Made by a program: the position numbers and the translations under genes. Below, piece by piece: positions 7,544 through 14,804 of a DNA stretch of 21,255 nt (its first letter is position 1; each line of letters opens with the position of its first letter). A model generated the notes under the pieces. That model was given only the letters and a program-made list of their open reading frames with translations, had not been told where the DNA came from and searched no databases. This DNA comes from UBA11373 sp035291545 (GTDB lineage: Bacteria; Actinomycetota; Acidimicrobiia; Spongiisociales; UBA11373), in contig DATDRW010000097.1 of the NCBI GenBank assembly GCA_035291545.1, forward strand, positions 1 to 21,255, in the 5' to 3' direction.

Positions 7544-7755
7544 CAGACGAACCCCTTGCGCTGGCCGAACCGCAGCAGCCACAAGCCGCCTACGAACCCA
7601 CCGCCCCAGACGGCGAGCACCACGAGGTCGCGGAGAAACCAGGAGGCGGAGGCGATGGAGTCGAGCTTCAACACGAAGTCTGGGAGCCACACGGTGGCGA
7701 CCACGAAGTATACGAAGACGGCGACACCCCGCAGCGAGGCGTTGATCCAGGTCAT
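7543..7755 (-). CDS. Small two-helix membrane protein, first gene of the bc-type operon
   Basis: A 70-aa protein of no family I recognise. It has two probable membrane helices (about 9-26 and 42-62), separated by a short acidic loop, and ends in basic residues (RFGQRKGFV). ATG at 7755 is preceded by GGAGGGG at a 5-base spacing, the best ribosome site of the operon. Its stop overlaps the start of the oxidoreductase (TGATG). The position suggests a membrane anchor or docking subunit linking the soluble Fe-S flavoprotein to the cytochrome b subunits; this is inference from position only. Confidence 0.75.
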   Translation of the reverse strand: MTWINASLRGVAVFVYFVVATVWLPDFVLKLDSIASASWFLRDLVVLAVWGGGFVGGLWLLRFGQRKGFV

Positions 7756-7946
7756 CGGTTCCCCTCCAGGGCCGTTTCGTTGCTCCCGGCCGACGGACGC
7801 CGCCCGTCCGGCTCAGATCCGGGCCGTCCCCGGACTGAGCGAAAACTAGCGGGGCGATCGCAGTCTCGCGTAGGGGCGAATGGCCCGGCGCCTTGAACGA
7901 ATGAGTCCGGCACCCACGGGAAACTTGGTGCGTGGTTCATGATCCG

Positions 7947-7965
7947 GGTGCCGCCGTGCGGCGCC
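7947..7965 (-). terminator. G/C hairpin just after guaA
   Basis: GGTGCCGC-CGT-GCGGCGCC forms an 8-bp stem with a 3-base loop. One pair is T-G read on the plus strand, and it is a mismatch in minus-strand RNA. It begins 4 bases after the guaA stop. No T-run follows, so it may be a factor-independent terminator of the kind common in high-GC actinobacteria, or an mRNA end-protecting structure. The spacer from here to 7755 should hold the bc-operon promoter, but I cannot place -35/-10 boxes reliably. Confidence 0.4.
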
Positions 7966-7969
7966 AAGC

Positions 7970-9511
7970 CTATTCCCATTCGATCGTCGCCGGCGGCTTC
8001 GACGACACGTCGTAGGCCACGCGGTTGATTCCGGCCACCTCGTTGATCACCCGGGAGGAGATCCGCTCCAGCACCTCGTACGGGAGCCGGGCCCAGTCGG
8101 CAGTCATGGCATCCTCCGAGGTGACCGCCCGGATGATCAACGGATAGGCGTAGGTACGGGTGTCTCCCTGCACGCCCACAGATCGGATGGCGGGAAGAAC
8201 CCCGAAGGCCTGCCAGATCTCCCGGTACAGGCCGGCGCGACGGATCTCCTCGAGGATGATGGCGTCGGCGCGGCGCAGGATTTCGAGGCGCTCGACGGTG
8301 ACCTCGCCGATGATCCGAACCGCCAGCCCGGGGCCGGGAAAGGGCTGGCGCCACACGAGGTCCTCGGAAAGCCCCAGCTCCTCTCCGATCGAGCGCACTT
8401 CGTCCTTGAACAGGTCGCGCAGCGGCTCCACCAGTTCGAAATCCATGTCCTCGGGGAGCCCGCCCACGTTGTGATGGCTCTTGATCCTCGCCGCGTCCTT
8501 GGTCCCGGACTCGATCACGTCCGGGTAGAGGGTCCCCTGGACGAGATACCGGGCATCCTCGATGCCGGCGGCCACGTCCTCGAAGACCCGGATGAAGGTC
8601 TCGCCGATGATCATGCGCTTCGCCTCGGGATCGGTGACTCCGGTCAAGGCGGCGAGAAACCGGTCGGCGGCGTCGACGTGGATCAGGTCGATGTCGAGGC
8701 TCGCCCGGAACGTCGCCACCACCTGCTCGGCCTCCCCCATCCGGAGGAGACCGTGGTCGACGAACACGCAGGTGAGCCGGTCGCCCACCGCCCGGTGCAC
8801 CAGCGCCGCCGCCACCGCCGAATCCACCCCGCCGCTCAGGCCGCAGATGACCCTCCTCTCGGGAGCCTGAGCGCGGACCGCCGCCACCGCCTGCTCGATG
8901 ATCCCGACGTTGGTCCAGGTGGGCCGGGCACCGCACACGTCGTAGAGGAACCGGCGCAGCACCTCCTGGCCGCGCGGGGTGTGGGCCACCTCGGGGTGGA
9001 ACTGCACCCCGCACATCCGTCGGTCGAGGTCCTCCATGGCGGCAACCGGTGACGCCGCCGTCGCCGCCGTCACCCGGAATCCGGGAGGGGCCTTCACCAC
9101 GGCGTCGCGGTGGCTCATCCACACCTGCTGCCGCTCGGGGAGCTCGGCGAACAGCACCGAATCGCCATCGACCTCGAGATCGGTGCGGCCGAATTCCGCA
9201 GCCTCGGTGCGCACCACGTCGCCGCCCAGGGCGTGCGCCAGCACCTGGTGGCCGTAACAGATGCCGAGGATCGGGATCCCCATTCCGAGGATCGCCGGAT
9301 CGAGGTCGTAGGCATCTGCGGCGTATACCGAGGCGGGGCCCCCGGAGAGGATGATCCCCACCGGGTTGCGGGCGGCGACCTCGGCGGCGCCGAGGTCGCG
9401 GGGAACGATCTCGGAGTACACATGCGCCTCCCGCACCCGGCGGGCGATCAACTGGGCGTACTGGGCGCCGAAGTCGACCACGAGAACCCGGTCGAAGTCC
9501 GCGACGGTCAT
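7970..9511 (-). CDS. guaA: GMP synthase (glutamine-hydrolysing)
   Basis: A 513-aa cytoplasmic enzyme, normal length, converting XMP to GMP with ATP and glutamine. The N-terminal class I glutamine amidotransferase has the nucleophile Cys85 in GICYGHQ and the triad His172 and Glu174 in VQFHPEV. The ATP pyrophosphatase domain begins with the P-loop LSGGVDSAVA (225-234). The C-terminal dimerisation/XMP domain has FPGPGLAVRIIGE and ends TIEWE, the conserved GuaA terminus. All key residues are present. The ATG overlaps the stop of guaB3 by one base (TGATG), so IMP to XMP to GMP is encoded in one unit. A G/C hairpin follows the stop. Confidence 0.98.
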   Translation of the reverse strand: MTVADFDRVLVVDFGAQYAQLIARRVREAHVYSEIVPRDLGAAEVAARNPVGIILSGGPASVYAADAYDLDPAILGMGIPILGICYGHQVLAHALGGDVVRTEAAEFGRTDLEVDGDSVLFAELPERQQVWMSHRDAVVKAPPGFRVTAATAASPVAAMEDLDRRMCGVQFHPEVAHTPRGQEVLRRFLYDVCGARPTWTNVGIIEQAVAAVRAQAPERRVICGLSGGVDSAVAAALVHRAVGDRLTCVFVDHGLLRMGEAEQVVATFRASLDIDLIHVDAADRFLAALTGVTDPEAKRMIIGETFIRVFEDVAAGIEDARYLVQGTLYPDVIESGTKDAARIKSHHNVGGLPEDMDFELVEPLRDLFKDEVRSIGEELGLSEDLVWRQPFPGPGLAVRIIGEVTVERLEILRRADAIILEEIRRAGLYREIWQAFGVLPAIRSVGVQGDTRTYAYPLIIRAVTSEDAMTADWARLPYEVLERISSRVINEVAGINRVAYDVSSKPPATIEWE

Positions 9512-10668
9512 CAGCCCATGCCGACGCGTTGTTCGTGCTGCAGCGATTTGCCCTCGGTCCTGAGGGCGGGCGCCACCATCACCTCGGCCTTCTGGAACGC
9601 CTTGAGGTCGGCGTATCCGGTGGTCGCCATCGACATCCGCAACGCACCGAATAGGTTGCGCCGGCCGTCGTTCTCGTGGGCAGGTCCCACCATGATCTCC
9701 TCGAGAGAGCCGAGCTCGCCCACCTGCACCCGGGCGCCGCGGGGCAGTGTGGGATGGAAGGTCGCCATCCCCCAGTGGTACCCCCGTCCCGGCGCTTCGG
9801 TGGCCGCCGCGATTGGTGAGCCGAGCATGACGGCATCGGCGCCGCAGGCGATCGCCTTGGCGATGTCGCCCCCGGTGCGCATCCCGCCGTCGGCGATGAC
9901 GTGCACGTACCGCCCGGCCTCGTCGAGGTAGCGAATCCGGGCACCGGCGGCGTCGGCGATGGCGGTCGCCTGGGGGACACCCACCCCGAGCACCCCGCGG
10001 GTGGTGCAGGCGGTTCCGGGACCGACCCCGACGAGCACCCCGATCGCACCGGTGCGCATGAGGTGCAGCGCGGTGGAGAACGAGGCGCAGCCGCCCACGA
10101 TCACGGGAAGGTCGAATTCGGCGATGAAGCGCTTCAGGTCGAGCGGCTCGGTGCGGGTCGACACGTGCTCGGCCGAGACCACCGTCCCCTGGATGACGAG
10201 GACGTCGAGGCCCGCCTTGACGGTGAGAGGGGCGTAATCGCGCACCCGCTGCGGGGTGAGGCTGCCGGCGGTGGTCACCCCGCCCGCCTTCATCTCCTTG
10301 ATGCGCCGGCCGATCAGGTCGGGCTTGATCGGCTCGAGGTAGATCTCCTGCATGCGCCGGGTGGCCTTCTCGGCGGGAAGCGAGGCGATCTCCTCGAAGG
10401 CCGGGGTGGGATCCTCGTACCGGGTCCACAGGCCCTCGAGGTTGAGCACCCCGAGTCCGCCGAGGCGGCCGATCGCTACCGCAGTTTCGGGGCTGACGGC
10501 CGAGTCCATCCCCGCGGCGAGCATCGGAAGGGGAAACCGGTAGGCGTCGATCTGCCACGAAATGTCGACGTCGTCGGGGTCACGGGTGCGCCTGCTCGGA
10601 ACGATGGCGATGTCGTCGAACCCCCAGGCACGCCGGCCGGTCTTCCCGATCCCGATGTCGATGTCCAT
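9511..10668 (-). CDS. guaB3: GuaB3-type IMP dehydrogenase family protein
   Basis: A 385-aa (beta/alpha)8-barrel enzyme of the GuaB3 subgroup found in actinobacteria and cyanobacteria. The catalytic loop GPGTACTTRGVLGVGVPQ contains Cys221. DGG (263-265 region, in VIADGGMRTGGDIAKA) and MLGSP mark the phosphate-binding part. The pair of CBS domains found in ordinary GuaB (about 490-500 aa) is absent, which explains the shorter length. The family was long annotated as a GMP reductase or a putative IMP dehydrogenase; my recollection is that cyanobacterial GuaB3 has been shown to be an IMP dehydrogenase. Coupling to guaA supports the biosynthetic direction. ATG at 10668 has AGGAG about 10 bases upstream. 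Upstream lies a repeat tract and a divergent gene remnant. Confidence 0.93.
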   Translation of the reverse strand: MDIDIGIGKTGRRAWGFDDIAIVPSRRTRDPDDVDISWQIDAYRFPLPMLAAGMDSAVSPETAVAIGRLGGLGVLNLEGLWTRYEDPTPAFEEIASLPAEKATRRMQEIYLEPIKPDLIGRRIKEMKAGGVTTAGSLTPQRVRDYAPLTVKAGLDVLVIQGTVVSAEHVSTRTEPLDLKRFIAEFDLPVIVGGCASFSTALHLMRTGAIGVLVGVGPGTACTTRGVLGVGVPQATAIADAAGARIRYLDEAGRYVHVIADGGMRTGGDIAKAIACGADAVMLGSPIAAATEAPGRGYHWGMATFHPTLPRGARVQVGELGSLEEIMVGPAHENDGRRNLFGALRMSMATTGYADLKAFQKAEVMVAPALRTEGKSLQHEQRVGMG

Positions 10669-10714
10669 GGGCAGAGAACTCCTGGTGGGGTGCGAGCCGG
10701 AGGGTAGATGGGGA

Positions 10715-10774
10715 GCTTGCAGCTTGCAGCTTGCAGTCCCGCCGAGACCCAGCCTGCAGCAGGCAACTTGCAGC
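10715..10774. repeat. Tandem GCTTGCA repeats with a short palindrome
   Basis: GCTTGCA occurs three times in tandem (10715-10735), and a fourth, separate CTTGCAGC lies at 10767-10774. Between them GCCTG-CAG-CAGGC (10752-10764) can form a hairpin. The tract occupies the spacer between the guaB3 start and the 5'-truncated histidine kinase remnant. Confidence 0.8.
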
Positions 10775-10797
10775 CCCGACGGTGGTGGCCTGGGGCG

Positions 10798-11295
10798 ATG
10801 AAGTCGGCCGCCGCACCATCATCGAGGGTCTTGACTGTTGCGAGATCAACCGGTAGTTGGGACGTCGACCAGACACTGCTGAACGAGGCCGCGGCGATGC
10901 GGCGCCGCTCGCCGATCCGGGTGGACACCTCAGGCGTGGGTGCCGCCCGGGTCCTCGCCGACCCCGACGCCATCGGGCGGATGATCCGCAACCTCGGCGA
11001 CAACGCCCTGCGTCACGGCCGCAACGGGGTGTGGCTAACCTCCCGCACCGAAGGCGGCGAGGTGATCATCGGGGTCGACGACAACGGGCCCGGGATCCCT
11101 CCGGAGGACCGGGAGCGGGTGTTCGAACGGTTCGTCCGCTTCGACGCGGCCCGGGACCGGGCCTCGGGGGGAAGCGGTCTCGGTTTGACCCTCGTACGCA
11201 CCATCGCCCGCGATGTCGGCGGAGACGCCGTGTTCGTGGAACCCCGCCGCGGCGGCGCCAGTGTTGAGGTACGCCTTCCCGCCGCACCGGAGTGA
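10798..11295 (+). pseudogene. Sensor histidine kinase remnant (HATPase domain only)
   Basis: The reading frame encodes the C-terminal ATPase domain of a two-component sensor kinase. It has the N-box MIRNLGDNALRHG, the G1 box DDNGPGIP, an F-box ERFVRFD and the G2 box GGSGLGLTLVRTIA, and it ends normally. The part before DVDQTLLNEAA (DNA near 10860) has no His-box dimerisation domain, HAMP or membrane helix, so the 5' two-thirds of the gene is missing. The start at ATG 10798 is arbitrary and lacks a clear ribosome site. No partner response regulator is present. The truncation point lies within about 90 bases of the GCTTGCA repeats. It is probably non-functional, though the ATPase motifs are still intact; a stand-alone GHKL ATPase is a less likely alternative. 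It ends 10 bases from the convergent trpS stop. Confidence 0.75.
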
Positions 11296-11305
11296 CCGAC
11301 GCCGC

Positions 11306-12289
11306 CTACCCCGCCAGGCCCACCCGCTTGCGCACCCGCTGCTGGTATCCCTCGGCCTTGGTGCGGGCGTCGAGCGCCCCACGCTGCATGAGCCGATCGA
11401 CCTCGGCGTCGTCGAGCGCGCTGTGGGCCGCTCGGATCGGGGCCAGTCCGGCGATCACCGCCTCGGCCACGGCTTGCTTGAACTTCCCGTAGCCCGACGA
11501 CTCGTACTCGGCTTCGAGCGCCGGGATCGGGGTGCCGCTGAACAGCGACATCATCTCGAGGAGGTTGGAGATGCCGGGCTTCTCCTCCCAGTCATACCGC
11601 ACCTCGCTGCCCGAGTCGGTCACGGCGCGCTTCACCTTTGCCCGGATCGTGTCGGGGGGATCGAGCACCAGGATGCGGCTGTCCTCGTCGGAGTCGGATT
11701 TGGACATCTTCGAATTCGCGTCCTGCAGCGACATCACCCGGGCGCCGCGCTCGGGAATGATCGGCTCGGGGAGCGGGAACTCCTCGCCGAAACGGGCGTT
11801 GAAGCGGAGCACGAGGTCGCGGGTGAGCTCGAGGTGCTGTTTCTGATCCTCACCCACCGGGACCGCGTTCGCCCGGTACAGCAGGATGTCGGCCGCCATC
11901 AGAACGGGGTAGGCGAAGAGACCGAGGTTGGCGCCGGCGCTCTCCGCCTTGTCCTTGAACTGGGTCATTCGACCGAGCTGCCCCATCCCGGTGATGGTGC
12001 CGAGGATCCACGCCAGTTCGGTGTGCTGCGGCACCTGGCTCTGGTAGTAGAAGAGCGAGCGCACCGGGTCGACCCCGCACGCGATGAGGACCTTGGCCGC
12101 CTCGCGGCGCTCCTTGGCAAAGGCGGCGACGTCGTAGTCCGCGGTGATGGCGTGGAGGTCGACGATGCAGTACACGCAGTCGTACTCCTCCTGGAGCCGC
12201 ACCCAGTTGCGGAGCGCGCCGAGGTAGTTGCCGACGTGGACGTTGCCCGTCGGCTGCAGGCCGGAAAAGACTCGCTTGCGGTCCACCAT
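11306..12289 (-). CDS. trpS: Tryptophanyl-tRNA synthetase
   Basis: A 327-aa class I aminoacyl-tRNA synthetase that charges tRNA-Trp in the cytoplasm. It has the HIGH-type signature in PTGNVHVGNYLGAL, the TrpRS segment VGEDQKQHLELTRDL and the KMSKS loop in SKMSKSD. The length matches the bacterial short form. ATG at 12289 directly abuts GGGGAGGG; the second codon is GTG (12286), for which that purine run has a better spacing, so the true start may be one codon later. The upstream spacer of 82 bases is shared with a divergent gene. The 3' end converges on the histidine kinase remnant. Confidence 0.97.
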   Translation of the reverse strand: MVDRKRVFSGLQPTGNVHVGNYLGALRNWVRLQEEYDCVYCIVDLHAITADYDVAAFAKERREAAKVLIACGVDPVRSLFYYQSQVPQHTELAWILGTITGMGQLGRMTQFKDKAESAGANLGLFAYPVLMAADILLYRANAVPVGEDQKQHLELTRDLVLRFNARFGEEFPLPEPIIPERGARVMSLQDANSKMSKSDSDEDSRILVLDPPDTIRAKVKRAVTDSGSEVRYDWEEKPGISNLLEMMSLFSGTPIPALEAEYESSGYGKFKQAVAEAVIAGLAPIRAAHSALDDAEVDRLMQRGALDARTKAEGYQQRVRKRVGLAG

Positions 12290-12371
12290 CCCTCCCCGGA
12301 TGCGTGTCGGCACAGGGGGTGAGGGTAGCGATGGTCCGGTCCCCCGCCGTCCCCCGGCGTGCCACCATGGG

Positions 12372-13454
12372 GTGGTGACCCGGGAACCCCGCACCGAGGT
12401 GGCCGCCCACGATCTGGTGGCGGTGGCATCAGGACACCTCACCGGCGAGGTGGCGGTCCATCTTCCCTTCGAGGTCCTGGTGGCATTCAAGAACGCTCTG
12501 AAACGGTTCTTCTCGGCGCAACCGTGGGGCGACGAGGATGCCGAGAGGCTGTCTCGCCTCGTCACAGCCCATCTCGACCGCGGATGGTGGGAGCACGACC
12601 TGGGGCACGGGCTCACCCTCTCCCATGGGATCAGGGAGGGCCGCTACCTCATCGCCGTGACCGGCGACGCCGGGTCCTCCTCCCCTTCGATCTTCGACCG
12701 GGTGTTCGCCGGACCGGTCATCCCCGGGCCGACACCGCACCCGCGCAAGGTGAAGTTCGATGTCGGCGGCGAGCCGGCGCCGGGCGTCTGGCACCGGCGC
12801 GGTGAGGACATCGACGACCCGCGGGTGGCGACCCTCATGGAGGACCTCGACGTCACCGATGTCATGGTTGCCGGAGACTTCGTCACCGTCGGCCTCATGG
12901 CGTCGGCTTCGTGGGAGGACCGCCTCGACGCGATCCTCACCCGGGTGACCGAGCTGTTCTGGACGGGAGCGGCGTCCCGGGCCCCGGTGCGCACCCGGGA
13001 GGAACTGCTCGACGAGGCCGGTCATCTCGCCCTCGACCCGGCGCGTCCCGAGGATCTGCACCTCATGGATCCCGATCGAGAGGACCACCGCGAGATCCTC
13101 GTCGCCGCCCTCGACGCGACGGACGCCCGGCGGCGGCGTGCTGCGGTGGTCACGCTGGCGTTGTCCGGCGACCCCGCGGTGACCCGGGCCGCGCTCGTTA
13201 CCGGATACCGCGACCACTCGCGCATCGTGCGGCGGGCGGCGATCGACGCCGCAGCAGATCTCGAGGACGACGCCTTCCGCCCACTGTTCGAAGAGGCACT
13301 CTTCGACGAGGATTCGTGGATCCGGTGGCGGGCGGTGCGGGCCATCGCCGCCATCGGGGTCGGTCCGAGCCGCGACCTGGTCGCCCTGGCGGCCGCCGAC
13401 GAGGACTTCCGGGTCCGCTTCGAGGCGGCTGCCGCCTTCCGGGGCGAGCCGTGA
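12372..13454 (+). CDS. Nfu N-terminal domain plus HEAT-repeat protein (CvfC-like)
   Basis: A protein of about 360 aa with a composite architecture. An N-terminal region (1-115) has no motif I can name. It is followed by a segment resembling the Nfu/NifU N-terminal domain (about 120-200: TPHPRKVKF, then ATLMEDLDVTDVMVAGDFVT), and then by degenerate HEAT/PBS-lyase repeats (about 235-360; RRRRAAVVTLALSGD, RIVRRAAIDAAADLEDD, SWIRWRAVRAIAAIG). The same combination occurs in the staphylococcal conserved virulence factor C family, whose biochemical role is unclear. The CxxC-bearing C-terminal Nfu domain is absent, so Fe-S scaffolding is not supported. GTG at 12372 (or 12375) lacks a Shine-Dalgarno. 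The gene is divergent from trpS, and its stop overlaps the next ATG (TGATG). Confidence 0.72.
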   Translation: MVTREPRTEVAAHDLVAVASGHLTGEVAVHLPFEVLVAFKNALKRFFSAQPWGDEDAERLSRLVTAHLDRGWWEHDLGHGLTLSHGIREGRYLIAVTGDAGSSSPSIFDRVFAGPVIPGPTPHPRKVKFDVGGEPAPGVWHRRGEDIDDPRVATLMEDLDVTDVMVAGDFVTVGLMASASWEDRLDAILTRVTELFWTGAASRAPVRTREELLDEAGHLALDPARPEDLHLMDPDREDHREILVAALDATDARRRRAAVVTLALSGDPAVTRAALVTGYRDHSRIVRRAAIDAAADLEDDAFRPLFEEALFDEDSWIRWRAVRAIAAIGVGPSRDLVALAAADEDFRVRFEAAAAFRGEP

Positions 13455-14182
13455 TGGTTCCCGTCGGCACGATCACCAACGTCGCCACCGTGCTGGCCGG
13501 CACCGTGGTCGGTGCCGTTGCCGGCAGGAAGTTCCCGGAAAGCGTGCGCGGCACGGTGCTCGCCACCCTCGGCCTGGCGACCGCGGCGATCGGCTTTCGG
13601 GAGATCCTGCCCACCGACGAGTTTCCCCTGGTGCTCGGGGCCGTGCTGCTCGGGGCGGTGCTCGGCGAACTGATACGGATCGAGGCCGGGCTGCACCGGT
13701 TGGGCGAGGCTCTGCAGCGGCGTTTCGCCGCCGCGGTGCCGGTCGACGTCGACGTCCCCGAGACCACTCTGCCGGTGCCCCATGAGAACCGGTTCGCCGA
13801 GGGTTTCGTCGTCGCCTCCCTCGTCTTCTGCGTCGGACCGCTCACCATCGTCGGCTCGATCCAGGATGGTCTCGGGGACGCCGAGCTGTTGCTCGTGAAG
13901 TCGGCACTCGATGGTTTCGCCGCGATCGCCTTTGCCGCCGTGTACGGGTGGGGGGTGGCCGCCTCGGCGGTGACGGTCGCCGTGATCCAGGGCGGCATCG
14001 CCCTCGCCGCCGGCACGCTCGACGGGGTGCTCACCGACCCCATGCTCGACGGGCTCGGAGCCGCCGGCGGCATCCTGCTCCTGGGGATCTCGCTGCGCCT
14101 GCTCGATCTGAAACAGGTGCGGGTGGCCAACATGCTCCCTGCCGTGGTCCTGGCCCCGCTCTTCGTGCGGTGGTGGGGATAG
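13454..14182 (+). CDS. DUF554 family membrane protein
   Basis: A 242-aa integral membrane protein of the DUF554 (YdfK-like) family, function unknown. It begins with the family-typical short N-terminus GTITNVATVLAGTVVGAVAG and contains the conserved ENRFAEGFVVASLVFCVGPLTIVGSIQDG region in the middle. About seven hydrophobic segments are visible, and a cytoplasmic or loop region of about 25 charged residues lies near 85-110. ATG at 13454 overlaps the stop of the Nfu_N/HEAT gene by one base, so the two are co-translated. The last 49 bases of the gene, including the stop, are repeated downstream. Confidence 0.88.
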   Translation: MVPVGTITNVATVLAGTVVGAVAGRKFPESVRGTVLATLGLATAAIGFREILPTDEFPLVLGAVLLGAVLGELIRIEAGLHRLGEALQRRFAAAVPVDVDVPETTLPVPHENRFAEGFVVASLVFCVGPLTIVGSIQDGLGDAELLLVKSALDGFAAIAFAAVYGWGVAASAVTVAVIQGGIALAAGTLDGVLTDPMLDGLGAAGGILLLGISLRLLDLKQVRVANMLPAVVLAPLFVRWWG

Positions 14183-14288
14183 GCGCTGTCGGTGACGGCC
14201 GCCATACTCTCGCCCGCCGTGGTCCTGGCCCCGCTCTTCGCTCCCCGCCGTGGTCCTGGCCCCGCTCTTCGTGCGGTGGTGGGGATAG
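14134..14288 (+). repeat. Duplication of the DUF554 3' end (49-nt direct repeats)
   Basis: Bases 14134-14182 (gene end including TAG) recur at 14240-14288 with a single difference (T14140 versus C14246); 42 bases of the pair are identical without interruption. A third, shorter copy of 25 bases lies at 14216-14240. The last copy ends 9 bases before the arsC start, so the duplicated coding DNA now forms the arsC upstream region. Confidence 0.9.
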
Positions 14289-14297
14289 GGTTCCCCC

Positions 14298-14714
14298 GTG
14301 TCAACGACTACCCCGACCGTCGTCTTTCTCTGCGTCCACAACGCCGGCCGCTCCCAGATGGCGGCGGGGTTCGCCCGGGTTCTCGGCGGAGACCGCGTCC
14401 ATGTCTTCTCCGGGGGCTCCGATCCGGCGGCAACGGTGAACCCGGTCGCCGCCGAGGCGATGCGGGAGATCGGCATCGACATGTCGACGGCCGTCCCGCA
14501 GAGGTGGACGATCGAGATCATCCACGACGCCGACGTCGTCGTCACCATGGGGTGCGGGGACGAGTGCCCCTACGTCCCCGGGGTCCGCTACGAGGACTGG
14601 GACCTCGACGACCCGTCCGGGCTCCCGATCGACCGGGTGCGGGCGATCCGCGACGAAATCCGCGGTCGGGTCGCCGACCTCCTCGGGCGTCTCGGGGTCA
14701 CCGGCGACTGGTGA
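14298..14714 (+). CDS. arsC: Arsenate reductase, low-molecular-weight phosphatase fold (ArsC)
   Basis: A 138-aa cytoplasmic reductase of arsenate to arsenite. The P-loop is CVHNAGRS, with nucleophile Cys12 and Arg18. Cys86 and Cys90 in MGCGDECPYVPG could serve as resolving cysteines. The conserved YEDWDLDDP follows (98-106), the Asp-Pro catalytic acid segment of this fold. In actinobacteria close relatives work with mycothiol or thioredoxin; the sequence alone does not decide which. GTG at 14298 has no typical Shine-Dalgarno, and its upstream DNA is the duplicated 3' end of the previous gene. The gene heads the arsenic cluster and lies 90 bases before arsR. A protein tyrosine phosphatase is a less likely alternative given the extra cysteines and context. 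Confidence 0.92.
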   Translation: MSTTTPTVVFLCVHNAGRSQMAAGFARVLGGDRVHVFSGGSDPAATVNPVAAEAMREIGIDMSTAVPQRWTIEIIHDADVVVTMGCGDECPYVPGVRYEDWDLDDPSGLPIDRVRAIRDEIRGRVADLLGRLGVTGDW

Positions 14715-14786
14715 GATCGCCCACCGGTGTGACCAACGGCCCTGGATGGCGCGGGCGGCCGGAGAGACGATGCGCCCGTGGTCACA

Positions 14787-14800
14787 TCAAGGTTTCTTGA
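14787..14800. promoter_or_regulatory. Inverted repeat, probable ArsR operator
   Basis: TCAAG-GTTT-CTTGA is a perfect 5-bp inverted repeat, overlapped at its right arm by a second one, TTGA-A-TCAA (14797-14805). It is strikingly A/T-rich for this DNA and lies immediately before the ATG at 14805. Autoregulated ArsR proteins typically bind TCAA...TTGA-type palindromes over their own promoter. Confidence 0.6.
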
Positions 14801-14804
14801 ATCA

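Noticed and set aside
6140..7849. A 569-codon open frame on the plus strand opposite the Fe-S flavoprotein
   Set aside because: It mirrors the codon pattern of the real gene, which carries clear FAD, NAD(P) and Fe-S motifs; the antisense protein has none.
7752..9122. A 456-codon minus-strand frame within guaA
   Set aside because: It is an alternate frame of guaA with a Gly/Arg/Pro-rich translation and no domain.
12345..12359. CGCCG-TCCCC-CGGCG stem in the trpS/HEAT-protein spacer as an operator or T-box element
   Set aside because: A 5-bp G/C stem is expected by chance in this DNA, and no T-box motif or specifier structure precedes trpS in the 82-base spacer.
13022..14548. A 508-codon open frame on the minus strand across the HEAT, DUF554 and arsC genes
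   Set aside because: It is antisense to three recognisable proteins, and its translation is low-complexity (Arg, Ser, Gly, His-rich), typical of the complementary frame of high-GC coding DNA.
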